A DNA stretch of 5,860 nucleotides from Sulfurimonas sp. (GTDB lineage Bacteria; Campylobacterota; Campylobacteria; Campylobacterales; Sulfurimonadaceae). The stretch lies in the NCBI GenBank assembly GCA_030673275.1, contig DAOVJL010000086.1, positions 1-5,860 on the forward strand, in the 5' to 3' direction. Both the position numbers and the translations under genes were made by a program. Each line of letters opens with the position of its first letter. Position 1 is the first letter of the stretch. The notes beneath the pieces were generated by a model, which ran no database searches, was not told the DNA's origin, and saw only the letters and a list, made by a program, of their open reading frames with translations. Shown piece after piece: positions 1 to 5,599 of the stretch.

Positions 1-999
1 ATCAATAGCATTATTACAAATATTAAGCAGTGATTGAATCATCTCATTAACATATATCTCTATATATTCATTATCGCATTCTTCAATATGCAACTTAACG
101 TTTGCTACTGTTAACCTTGAGCTAATGAATTGTTCAACACGTTGTAAAAGTGTTTTTATATCTATTTTTTGAGTAGATTTTTCAGGTTTAAAATAAGTTT
201 GAAAATCATCTATAGTATCGGAAAGATATATCATTGTATCAGAAATTTTTTCCAACATCTTGTCATATTCAGATAGCTCTTTATTATCCATCATAGATTT
301 TACTCTTTCATTTGTTATCATCAATGTAGTAGTTGATAAAGGTTGGCGCCATTGATGAGCAATCATACTCATCATCTCACCCATTGCTGCAAAACGTGAC
401 TGAGTAATCATTAAAGATTTTTGGTCCGTAATCTCTTTTTCAAAATCAATAATTTTTTTAGTATATGATCTGAAAAAAAGCATAGCGATTATCAATCCTA
501 ATGTCGAAGTGATTATCGCCTTTTGAGTAAGGTATAGGTCAGTAAAGGTATTACCTAAAACAATCACAATAATTGAAAGAATAATAATTATATCTCCAGC
601 ACGAGTACCGCCTGTAATATAAGCTGCGAAAGCAAGAAGATAAAACCAAATCATACGAAATTCATCATCAGGGACAAATAAAAATGCTGATACAAAACTT
701 AAAAATGAAAATATATACATCAAGTATGTACATTGAGTATAACGCTCTTTTGGACCACGTAATCTAACTATAATGAATGCCGCAAAAAAAGATAAAAGAT
801 AATCAGCTGTTGTTTGTATTATACCTATTGGATTAATGCCAAGCACACTTAAAGTAGCAAATAAAAAAGCAAATAATAATATAACTATCAATATTATATT
901 TAATATCTTATATTGATATTTTAAAAGAGTCTCATCTTTCGTAAAAGTATGTCCACTTAAAAGAATGTTAGTATAAAAATAGTTTTGGTCTTGTTTCAT
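1..999 (-). CDS. Membrane-bound sensor histidine kinase, C-terminus cut by the window edge
   Basis: This is the N-terminal 333 codons of a two-component sensor kinase; the frame is open to base 1. The protein has a short polar N-terminus (about 1-30), then about six hydrophobic segments (roughly 33-53, 64-80, 91-109, 116-131, 136-150, 161-177) with very short loops, so the sensor is probably the membrane domain itself. A linker helix (about 180-200) leads to the dimerisation/phosphoacceptor region with the H-box MIAHQWRQPL, where His215 is the predicted autophosphorylation site. Residues LLNICNNAID (324-333) are the start of the N-box of the HATPase domain, so most of the ATP-binding domain lies outside the window. 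The AHQWRQPL form is common in Campylobacterota. An in-frame ATG at 1005-1003 is an equally possible start (two residues longer); an in-frame stop lies just upstream at 1029-1027. I chose 999 for the AAAGA located 5 nt upstream. No partner response regulator is visible and the signal is unknown. Confidence 0.9.
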   Translation of the reverse strand, partial: MKQDQNYFYTNILLSGHTFTKDETLLKYQYKILNIILIVILLFAFLFATLSVLGINPIGIIQTTADYLLSFFAAFIIVRLRGPKERYTQCTYLMYIFSFLSFVSAFLFVPDDEFRMIWFYLLAFAAYITGGTRAGDIIIILSIIVIVLGNTFTDLYLTQKAIITSTLGLIIAMLFFRSYTKKIIDFEKEITDQKSLMITQSRFAAMGEMMSMIAHQWRQPLSTTTLMITNERVKSMMDNKELSEYDKMLEKISDTMIYLSDTIDDFQTYFKPEKSTQKIDIKTLLQRVEQFISSRLTVANVKLHIEECDNEYIEIYVNEMIQSLLNICNNAID

Positions 1000-1015
1000 A
1001 ATCATCTTTATTCTT

Positions 1016-1021
1016 ATTATA
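1016..1021 (-). promoter_or_regulatory. Candidate -10 box for the histidine kinase gene
   Basis: On the minus strand the hexamer TATAAT ends 16 nt upstream of the ATG at 999. It would place transcription start near 1009 and leave a leader of only about 4-10 nt. A second -10-like hexamer, TATACT (1042-1037, minus), would give a longer leader of about 30 nt. Neither has a convincing -35 box, which is normal for Campylobacterota housekeeping promoters. In DNA this AT-rich, chance matches are likely. Confidence 0.35.
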
Positions 1022-1042
1022 TTTTTAATAATAGCAAGTATA

Positions 1043-1059
1043 CCTTATTAATATTAAGG
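1043..1059. promoter_or_regulatory. 17-nt near-palindrome, possible operator between divergent genes
   Basis: The sequence CCTTATTAATATTAAGG is an inverted repeat with a single mismatched pair around a central A; the arms end in CC/GG, unusual in this AT-rich spacer. It sits between outward-facing -10-like boxes: TATACT on the minus strand (1042-1037) for the kinase and TATAAT on the plus strand (1072-1077) for the polymerase gene. That position would suit a regulator acting on both promoters. I do not recognise it as a site for a named regulator. Confidence 0.3.
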
Positions 1060-1071
1060 AAAATACTTAGT

Positions 1072-1077
1072 TATAAT
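1072..1077 (+). promoter_or_regulatory. Upstream candidate -10 box for the polymerase operon
   Basis: A perfect TATAAT lies 79 nt before the ATG at 1156. It would give a leader of about 73 nt that contains no recognisable Shine-Dalgarno sequence before the ATG. It competes with the TATAAT at 1144-1149 as the operon promoter. There is no clear -35 match in the preceding AT-rich stretch. Confidence 0.3.
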
Positions 1078-1143
1078 ACTTTACTTTTAATAATTTTTTA
1101 TTTCAATTTGCCATACTTTTAACTTCTACATGTGGATTTAATA

Positions 1144-1149
1144 TATAAT
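1144..1149 (+). promoter_or_regulatory. -10 box placed to give a leaderless polymerase mRNA
   Basis: A perfect TATAAT is followed by six bases (AAATTC) and then the ATG at 1156. With the usual distance between a -10 hexamer and +1, transcription would begin at the A of the ATG. No Shine-Dalgarno sequence is present, which agrees with a leaderless message. The two other plus-strand genes of the window show the same spacing. Confidence 0.4.
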
Positions 1150-1155
1150 AAATTC

Positions 1156-2424
1156 ATGAAAATACATATAGATATAGACTGCTTTTTTGTTAGTGCCACT
1201 AGGATACTTCATCCTGAACTTGAAAATAAGCCTGTAGCAATTGGCGGACGAAGCGATACTAAGATTTTTACTAAAGATGCAAAAAAACAGACTGTAAATT
1301 TTGAAAACTCCGGTTCATTTGTTCCAACATTTTACAAGACCTATGAAGAGAGCGACGACCTAGATGCTTTTAAAGATCCTGATGGGCGAATTAGAGGAAT
1401 ACTAACAACTTCCAGTTATGAAGCGAGGTCTTTTGGCGTAAAGACAGCTATGAATATAAAAGAAGCTTTAGGCTTATGTCCAAATTTAATAATAAAAGCG
1501 CCTAATATGTCACTCTATCAAAAACTCTCACATGAGCTTCATGAGTTTTTGTCATCAAAGATTCCACTTATTGAACAAGCCAGTATTGATGAGTTTTATG
1601 GAGATTTAAGTGGTTGGGTAGATGATGAGGATATTGCTCGATTTATAGACGATTTAAGACATGAGATAAAAAAAGTAACAAAACTTCCTGTCTCCATAGG
1701 TGCTGCAAAGACTAGATATATTGCAAAACTCGCAACTACTGCCGCAAAGCCTTTTGGGTGTAAAATCATATATCCCCATGAACTCGATAATTTTATAAAT
1801 AAAATAGCTGTTGGAGAGTTTGCGGGAATTGGTAAAAGTATGAAAGCAAAGCTTCAATCTGCTCAAATCCATACACTGGGTGATTTAAAAAATAGACGTG
1901 GGACTGTTGAATCTTGGGGCCCATACGCTAAAGAGTTATATGCAAGAGTAAGCGGTATCAGCGATGCTCCAATTGCTACAAGACATAAAAGAAAGTCTAT
2001 AGGAATATCACGTACTTTTGACCCTATTTTTGACAGAAATGAGTTAAAACGAAGGGTACATGTACTTGCTCGTCATCTTAGTTTTGCCATACTCAAACTT
2101 AATGTTATTCCTACTGTCTTTCATTTAGGTATTACTTATGAGATGAACCAGAAATCACATAAAAATATAAGCCTGTGTGAAATTTTTACAGAGAAAAAAT
2201 TTGACTCTTTGTGTTTGAGCCTTTTTAATGAAGCAGACATTCATAAAAGACTACATGTCATAAGAATCAGCATAAACTGTTCAAGCTTTACAAGAGATTC
2301 TAAAAAGGAGTTGTCTCTTATAGGTTTTGCAAATGAGGCAAGAATGAAAAAGCTCACAGAATATTCACAAGAACTTAGAGAAAAACATGGGATAGATATA
2401 TTGAAATGGGGAAGTGAATTATGA
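1156..2424 (+). CDS. dinB: Y-family translesion DNA polymerase (DinB/Pol IV type) with fingers insertion
   Basis: This is an error-prone polymerase that copies past damaged template bases. Numbered from the ATG at 1156 (422 aa), it opens MKIHIDIDCFF: Asp6 is the first catalytic metal ligand and Phe11 the steric gate against ribonucleotides. SIDE (143-146) supplies the Asp145/Glu146 catalytic pair. The fingers motif SSYEARSFGVKTAM (86-99) and palm segment PVSIGAAKTRYIAKLA follow, then the thumb helix-hairpin-helix GIGKSMKAKL (224-233) and the little finger starting near RKSIGISRTF. Compared with E. coli DinB, about 44 extra residues (within 32-80) separate PVAIGG from the fingers motif. ELSLIGF (385-391) resembles a weak beta-clamp binding motif. 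An in-frame GTG at 1132 would add eight residues, but it lacks a ribosome-binding site and family members begin at the MKIHIDID-like segment, so I prefer 1156. The gene is the first of a probable two-gene operon. No LexA-type box was recognised. Confidence 0.92.
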   Translation: MKIHIDIDCFFVSATRILHPELENKPVAIGGRSDTKIFTKDAKKQTVNFENSGSFVPTFYKTYEESDDLDAFKDPDGRIRGILTTSSYEARSFGVKTAMNIKEALGLCPNLIIKAPNMSLYQKLSHELHEFLSSKIPLIEQASIDEFYGDLSGWVDDEDIARFIDDLRHEIKKVTKLPVSIGAAKTRYIAKLATTAAKPFGCKIIYPHELDNFINKIAVGEFAGIGKSMKAKLQSAQIHTLGDLKNRRGTVESWGPYAKELYARVSGISDAPIATRHKRKSIGISRTFDPIFDRNELKRRVHVLARHLSFAILKLNVIPTVFHLGITYEMNQKSHKNISLCEIFTEKKFDSLCLSLFNEADIHKRLHVIRISINCSSFTRDSKKELSLIGFANEARMKKLTEYSQELREKHGIDILKWGSEL

Positions 2425-2430
2425 TAGAAT
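2422..2430 (+). promoter_or_regulatory. Extended -10-like element over the polymerase stop codon
   Basis: TGATAGAAT matches an extended -10 (TG, one base, then TAGAAT, five of six to consensus). The TG belongs to the polymerase stop codon TGA. The hexamer ends 7 nt before the A of the next ATG (2437), so a transcript started here would be leaderless. It could let the second gene be expressed independently of the polymerase. The signal is short and may be coincidental. Confidence 0.35.
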
Positions 2431-2436
2431 ACTTCC

Positions 2437-3378
2437 ATGATAAGAACTAAGCTATTAGAACAATTTCGTTCATTTTATGTCAGAAACTATCCTGATGACA
2501 TGGAAACTCAGATTGATTATTTTGCAGTATTTGGTGGTCTTGGTTGGGATATAGACACTCAAGAACCGATAACTTTCTTAATACAAGAGCTAATACTGGA
2601 AAATTTTGAAACTCTTAACAAGCTAATAAATGATTTAAGCCTTGATAACCAAGAAAACTCTCGACTGCTGCGTGCTTTGGCCGTAGGTGATAGAAAAATA
2701 TTTTCTGCTTTTAACAGGGCTGGGTTAAATAATGCAAATGGGGGAAGTGCTCTCAACTACTTGCAAGAAAAAGGCTTAATTCAGATAGAGTTCTCAAGAG
2801 AAGAACCTGCAAAAAGTTTGAACCCAAATTCTAAACTAAAAAGAGAAGTAGCAAGACATCGAATATCACACAAAGTTCTCTTTACACATCCATTTATACG
2901 ATTTTGGTTCTACTTTATAACTCCACATGCAAAAGATATACAAATGGGTAATTATGACAAATTTTTTAAAGATTTTGAGACTAGACAAAATAGCTATACC
3001 AGTTTAGTTTTTGAGGAGCTTTCAGAGCTGCTTCTAAACTATAATCTAAGAGACTCTTATATATTAAGTTCCGGAAGTTACTGGGATGCAAATATTGAGA
3101 TAGATATTTTAACAATTACTCAAGATGAAAATGTTTACGCAGCTGAGTGTAAATGGACGAATCATAAGGTTAATAAAAAAGAGTGGCACAAACTCTTAGA
3201 TAAGTGTGAGAAACTTCAAATTGAGCCTACACAGGTTATTTTTTTCTCAAAAAGAGGTTTCTCAAAAGAGCTGTCACAACATCAAGGTAAAGAGTTGGCA
3301 CTATACTCTTCAGAAGATTTTGAAGCACTTGTAAAAAATATAAAAAAAGAGGAATTAATAGAGAATTTTTTTAACTAG
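2437..3378 (+). CDS. DUF234 protein with winged-helix and PD-(D/E)XK-like core, no ATPase domain
   Basis: This 313-aa soluble protein has unproven function. Its C-terminal half resembles DUF234, a domain usually fused behind an archaeal-type AAA ATPase; no Walker A or B motif is present here, so it stands alone. Residues about 75-118 look like a winged helix (ending YLQEKGLIQIEF). The segment HPFIRFWFYFITP (151-163) is the conserved entry to DUF234. The core then reads Glu193/194, EIDILTI (Asp223) and AECKW (Glu237, Lys239), spaced as in the restriction-endonuclease-like fold, so all candidate catalytic residues are kept. It starts 12 nt after the polymerase stop with no Shine-Dalgarno sequence and is probably co-transcribed. 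A DNA-binding or nuclease role linked to damage tolerance is inferred from fold and context. The region C-terminal to the core is rich in Lys and Glu. The next gene is convergent. Confidence 0.82.
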   Translation: MIRTKLLEQFRSFYVRNYPDDMETQIDYFAVFGGLGWDIDTQEPITFLIQELILENFETLNKLINDLSLDNQENSRLLRALAVGDRKIFSAFNRAGLNNANGGSALNYLQEKGLIQIEFSREEPAKSLNPNSKLKREVARHRISHKVLFTHPFIRFWFYFITPHAKDIQMGNYDKFFKDFETRQNSYTSLVFEELSELLLNYNLRDSYILSSGSYWDANIEIDILTITQDENVYAAECKWTNHKVNKKEWHKLLDKCEKLQIEPTQVIFFSKRGFSKELSQHQGKELALYSSEDFEALVKNIKKEELIENFFN

Positions 3379-3419
3379 TCCATATAATAAATTCTCAAAA
3401 ATCGAAATAATTTGATTTT
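3361..3419. terminator. Weak bidirectional terminator candidate at the convergent junction
   Basis: Two weak inverted repeats occupy the 39-nt gap between convergent genes and the adjoining gene ends. GAGAATTT (3361-3368) pairs perfectly with AAATTCTC (3389-3396) across a 20-nt loop that spans the DUF234 stop codon. AAAATC (3398-3403) pairs with GATTTT (3414-3419), giving an A-tract/hairpin/T-tract on both strands. The stems have few GC pairs, so they would be poor intrinsic terminators. Position is the main support. Confidence 0.3.
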
Positions 3420-4221
3420 AACTTACTATGCGAAGTGCTGTGTATGCCTCTTGTAAAAGTTGAAACTTTTGAGTGTAGCGCTTAATCATATGCGGGGTTT
3501 CATGCACAATCTTGTCTGGATGATAAACTTTTACTAATTTTTTATAGCTTTTTTTCAATGCATCTTGACTAGCACCAACCGGACACTCTAAAACCGTATA
3601 AAAATAAGTATTTTCCTCTTGCTTTTCCTCTTCACAAAGACGGCCAAAACTAAAATTTGCAAAATCACTGTATAGTTTACTCATAAAATGATTATCATAG
3701 GTGTACCTAATCTGATAATGCAAAATATGCCGCTTATTTAAGGCTCTCTCCAGCCTAGCTTTAGCTTTGTAATAAGATACATCGATAACTAAAGATACAT
3801 CTGTACCTCTCTCTACATAAACTTCTAATTGTGAACGAAGATAGTTTAATACCCAAGAATTCGGACGGTTAAGTGAAATCAAAACTGTATCTCTACTATA
3901 AGCATAAAGATTTACATCAACACTTTCTGGATCTTGAAGTTCGTTTAACTCAATTTTTATAGGTTGAGTTCCGTACTTTAACATCGAACGCAGAAAAAAT
4001 TCATGTGAAAAATCATATTTAGCCGCATGATATTGACTCAATTGTTTTAAAAACTCTTCTCTAACTTCTCTTAGTGTCTCATTTCTAAAGACCAGCACGG
4101 CCTTTGGTAAAAAGAGCATACCTCTAGAGTGATGATTTAAAAATTCTTTCATCCATCTTGTATTTAATTCATCAAATTCTGTAGTTATCAGAATAAGATT
4201 ATTGCGCAATACAATATCCAT
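3418..4221 (-). CDS. Protein with C-terminal J domain and unrecognised N-terminal region
   Basis: This 267-aa protein ends in a J domain (about 206-263): FYTVLECPVGASQDALKKSY, then VYHPDK with the HPD triad at His234-Asp236, and a helix ending LLQEAYTALR. J domains stimulate Hsp70 (DnaK) ATPase. There is no Gly/Phe region, zinc finger or substrate-binding C-terminal domain, so it is a class C (DnaJ-like) co-chaperone, not DnaJ or CbpA. Residues 1-200 form a mixed alpha/beta region (for example MDIVLRNNLILITTEF and DVSLVIDVSYY) that I do not recognise; it presumably selects the client or location. No signal peptide or membrane segment is evident. The start is supported by AAAGG (4235-4231) 9 nt upstream of the ATG. 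It is the last gene of the minus-strand set, 54 nt after aguB, so it is likely co-transcribed, though a promoter in the gap is not excluded. Confidence 0.85.
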   Translation of the reverse strand: MDIVLRNNLILITTEFDELNTRWMKEFLNHHSRGMLFLPKAVLVFRNETLREVREEFLKQLSQYHAAKYDFSHEFFLRSMLKYGTQPIKIELNELQDPESVDVNLYAYSRDTVLISLNRPNSWVLNYLRSQLEVYVERGTDVSLVIDVSYYKAKARLERALNKRHILHYQIRYTYDNHFMSKLYSDFANFSFGRLCEEEKQEENTYFYTVLECPVGASQDALKKSYKKLVKVYHPDKIVHETPHMIKRYTQKFQLLQEAYTALRIVS

Positions 4222-4275
4222 ACACCATAACCTTTTATTGAATTATTTTATTATTTAAAGCAAAAGTAGTTCCAG

Positions 4276-5118
4276 TTAGCAAATATCCTTATACATGTCA
4301 GGACGTCTATCTTTTAACAATCCCCAATATTCACGCTGTTTTTGATTCTCATCTAAATCAAATTCTGCATAGATTATCTCCTCTTTATCACGAGAAGCTT
4401 CTGCAATTTTTGCCCCGGTATAGTCAGTTATAAATGATGAGCCGTAAAAAGTCAAAGAGCAACTCTCCCCTATCTCTTCACCTATACGATTAGCAACTAC
4501 GACCGGAACCGTATTTGCCGCGGCATGTCCCATTTGAACTCTCTGCCAATGCTCTTTAGAATCAAGTCCGATCTCCGGTTCACTACCTATGGCAGTAGGA
4601 TAAAAGATAATCTCGGCTCCCATTAAAGTCAATGCTCTGGCAGTTTCACAAAACCATTGATCCCAACAGATTCCTACACCTATTTTGCCGTAAGCAGTCT
4701 CATAAACTTTAAAGCCGCTATCCCCTGATTTAAAGTAAAACTTCTCTTCATACCCAGGTCCATCAGGTATATGAGTTTTTCTATAGTTATCCATTTCTGT
4801 GCCATCAGAATTTATAACGACAAGGGAGTTAAAATAATCTGTTTTACTTTTTTCAAAATAACTAACTAATATAACTACATGCAACTCTTTTGCCAAAGCA
4901 CTGAAATGTTTTATTAATTTGTTATTTTTTCTTTGATTAGCCAAAGAAAAGTATTTATTATCTTTGTCTTTACAAAAATATAAACTCTCAAATAATTCCG
5001 GTAAAAGTATAATCTGCGCACCATTTTTATGAGCTTCTCTAACCAGACTATCCGCCTTAGCGATATTAGAGTATTTATCTTCACTCATACTCATCTGAAT
5101 TGCTGATACTTTTACCAT
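4276..5118 (-). CDS. aguB: N-carbamoylputrescine amidase (nitrilase superfamily)
   Basis: The enzyme hydrolyses N-carbamoylputrescine to putrescine, CO2 and ammonia, the last step of the agmatine route to polyamines in the cytosol. All three nitrilase-superfamily catalytic residues are present: Glu41 (LLPELFE), Lys114 (YRKTHIPDGPGYEEKFYF) and the nucleophile Cys151 (GICWDQWF). The HIPDGPGYEEKFYF, PTAIGSEP, HWQRVQMGHAAAN and KDRRPDMY segments are typical of the carbamoylputrescine branch rather than omega-amidases or beta-ureidopropionases, and 280 aa is close to full family length. Cys157 follows WF where many homologues have Pro (WFPE). The ATG is 10 nt after the ppiC stop; its Shine-Dalgarno AAGAG (5130-5126) overlaps the ppiC TAA, which suggests translational coupling. 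The agmatine deiminase that would supply the substrate is not in the window. Substrate assignment is by motif, not tested. Confidence 0.92.
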   Translation of the reverse strand: MVKVSAIQMSMSEDKYSNIAKADSLVREAHKNGAQIILLPELFESLYFCKDKDNKYFSLANQRKNNKLIKHFSALAKELHVVILVSYFEKSKTDYFNSLVVINSDGTEMDNYRKTHIPDGPGYEEKFYFKSGDSGFKVYETAYGKIGVGICWDQWFCETARALTLMGAEIIFYPTAIGSEPEIGLDSKEHWQRVQMGHAAANTVPVVVANRIGEEIGESCSLTFYGSSFITDYTGAKIAEASRDKEEIIYAEFDLDENQKQREYWGLLKDRRPDMYKDIC

Positions 5119-5128
5119 TATATTACTC

Positions 5129-5407
5129 TTAACTTCTGCTTGTAACTTCTAAAAGGTGGTAACCAAACTGTGTTTGAACCGGACCTTGAACTTCACCTAC
5201 TTCACAACTAAATACTACTTTATCAAACTCTGGAACCATCATACCAGGATCAAACTCACCTAAGTCTCCACCCTGGGCACCTGATGGACATTGAGAGTTT
5301 TGTTGTGCAACCTCTTCAAAAGATGCTCCGTTTTCTATCTCTGCTTTTAACTCATTACATTTCTCTTGGCTATCTACCAATATATGTCTTGCACATGCTG
5401 TTGCCAT
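5129..5407 (-). CDS. ppiC: Parvulin-type peptidyl-prolyl cis-trans isomerase PpiC
   Basis: This 92-aa single-domain parvulin closely matches E. coli PpiC (93 aa), an enzyme that speeds cis-trans isomerisation of peptide bonds before proline. The family landmarks are all present: RHILV with His8, the SQCPSG loop with Cys40, GGDLGEF (46-52), MVPEFDKVVFS (57-67, hydrophobic substrate pocket) and TQFGYHLLEV with His84. There is no signal peptide or membrane anchor, unlike SurA, PpiD or the Campylobacter PEB4/Cj0596 proteins, so it should be cytosolic. The start is supported by a strong Shine-Dalgarno AAAGGA (5421-5416) 8 nt upstream of the ATG. It is the first gene of the minus-strand set with aguB and the J-domain gene and faces modA across a control region that contains an inverted repeat. 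Confidence 0.95.
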   Translation of the reverse strand: MATACARHILVDSQEKCNELKAEIENGASFEEVAQQNSQCPSGAQGGDLGEFDPGMMVPEFDKVVFSCEVGEVQGPVQTQFGYHLLEVTSRS

Positions 5408-5441
5408 ACTTATTTTCCTTTGTTTATTATTTCAGCATTTT

Positions 5442-5447
5442 ACTATA
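5442..5447 (-). promoter_or_regulatory. Candidate -10 box for the ppiC-aguB-J operon
   Basis: On the minus strand TATAGT (five of six to TATAAT) would start transcription near 5435, leaving a leader of about 28 nt that contains the ppiC Shine-Dalgarno sequence. The -10 box begins at the outer tip of the left inverted-repeat arm (5446-5468), so that arm would cover the -10 to -35 interval and could be an operator. No good -35 hexamer is seen. Confidence 0.4.
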
Positions 5448-5576
5448 GAAATCTCTAAAGAATAGCATAATGCTCAGAAACTTTTTAAAAATTAAGATTG
5501 TTTTAGTTTTTTTGAAGACCTAACTGTAGTTAAGTCAAAAAGAAAAGTAGAACATGCTATTCTTTAGAGGTTTCTA
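5446..5576. repeat. 131-nt segment bounded by 23-nt inverted repeats
   Basis: The left arm (5446-5468, beginning TAGAAATCTCTAAAG) and the right arm (5554-5576, ending TCTTTAGAGGTTTCTA) are reverse complements at 22 of 23 positions; the exception is T5452 against G5570. The 85-nt interior is non-coding and AT-rich. The arms end in TA on both sides, which would suit a miniature inverted-repeat element with a TA target duplication, but the same feature follows from the repeat itself. Equally, the arms could be two outward-facing copies of one regulatory site, one before ppiC and one before modA. In a plus-strand RNA the one mismatch would be a G-U wobble. Confidence 0.8.
5517..5536. repeat. Short hairpin inside the inverted-repeat segment
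   Basis: GACCTAACT and AGTTAAGTC form nine-base arms with one mismatch around a two-base GT centre. The flanks are a T-rich tract on the left (5506-5513) and an A-rich tract on the right (5537-5546), which could lengthen the stem past a GAA bulge. No T-run follows the stem on either strand, so this is not a standard intrinsic terminator. Its dyad centre (about 5526.5) differs from that of the outer repeat (5511). Confidence 0.5.
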
Positions 5577-5584
5577 CATTTTTA

Positions 5585-5593
5585 TGTTATTAT
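5585..5593 (+). promoter_or_regulatory. Extended -10-like element immediately before modA
   Basis: TGTTATTAT fits an extended -10 (TG, one base, TATTAT, five of six to consensus). It lies just outside the right inverted-repeat arm and ends 7 nt before the A of the modA ATG, so a transcript started here would be leaderless. No Shine-Dalgarno sequence precedes modA. Confidence 0.4.
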
Positions 5594-5599
5594 TCAAGT

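Noticed and set aside
1132..1155. GTG at 1132 as the start of the polymerase gene, adding eight residues (MDLIYNKF).
   Set aside because: There is no ribosome-binding site before it, the extra residues have no counterpart in DinB proteins, and the ATG at 1156 gives the standard family N-terminus.
1654..1872. 72-codon minus-strand open frame inside the polymerase gene.
   Set aside because: It is antisense to a well-supported coding region, has no recognisable domain and looks like a shadow frame.
2241..2438. 65-codon minus-strand open frame across the end of the polymerase gene.
   Set aside because: It is Ser/Phe-rich with no family resemblance and is antisense to the conserved little-finger domain.
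2421..2450. Nine-codon ATG frame overlapping the polymerase stop and the DUF234 start.
   Set aside because: It has no ribosome-binding site, is very short and overlaps a better-supported start; coincidental.
2559..2756. 65-codon minus-strand open frame inside the DUF234 gene.
   Set aside because: Antisense shadow with Ser/Leu-rich composition and no domain.
5517..5541. Hairpin between ppiC and modA as an intrinsic terminator.
   Set aside because: The genes diverge here, so no terminator is expected, and neither strand has a T-run immediately after the stem.
5436..5584. CATTTTA (5436-5442) and CATTTTTA (5577-5584) as target-site duplications flanking the inverted repeat.
   Set aside because: They differ in length, and three extra bases separate the left copy from the repeat arm; T-rich similarity is expected by chance.
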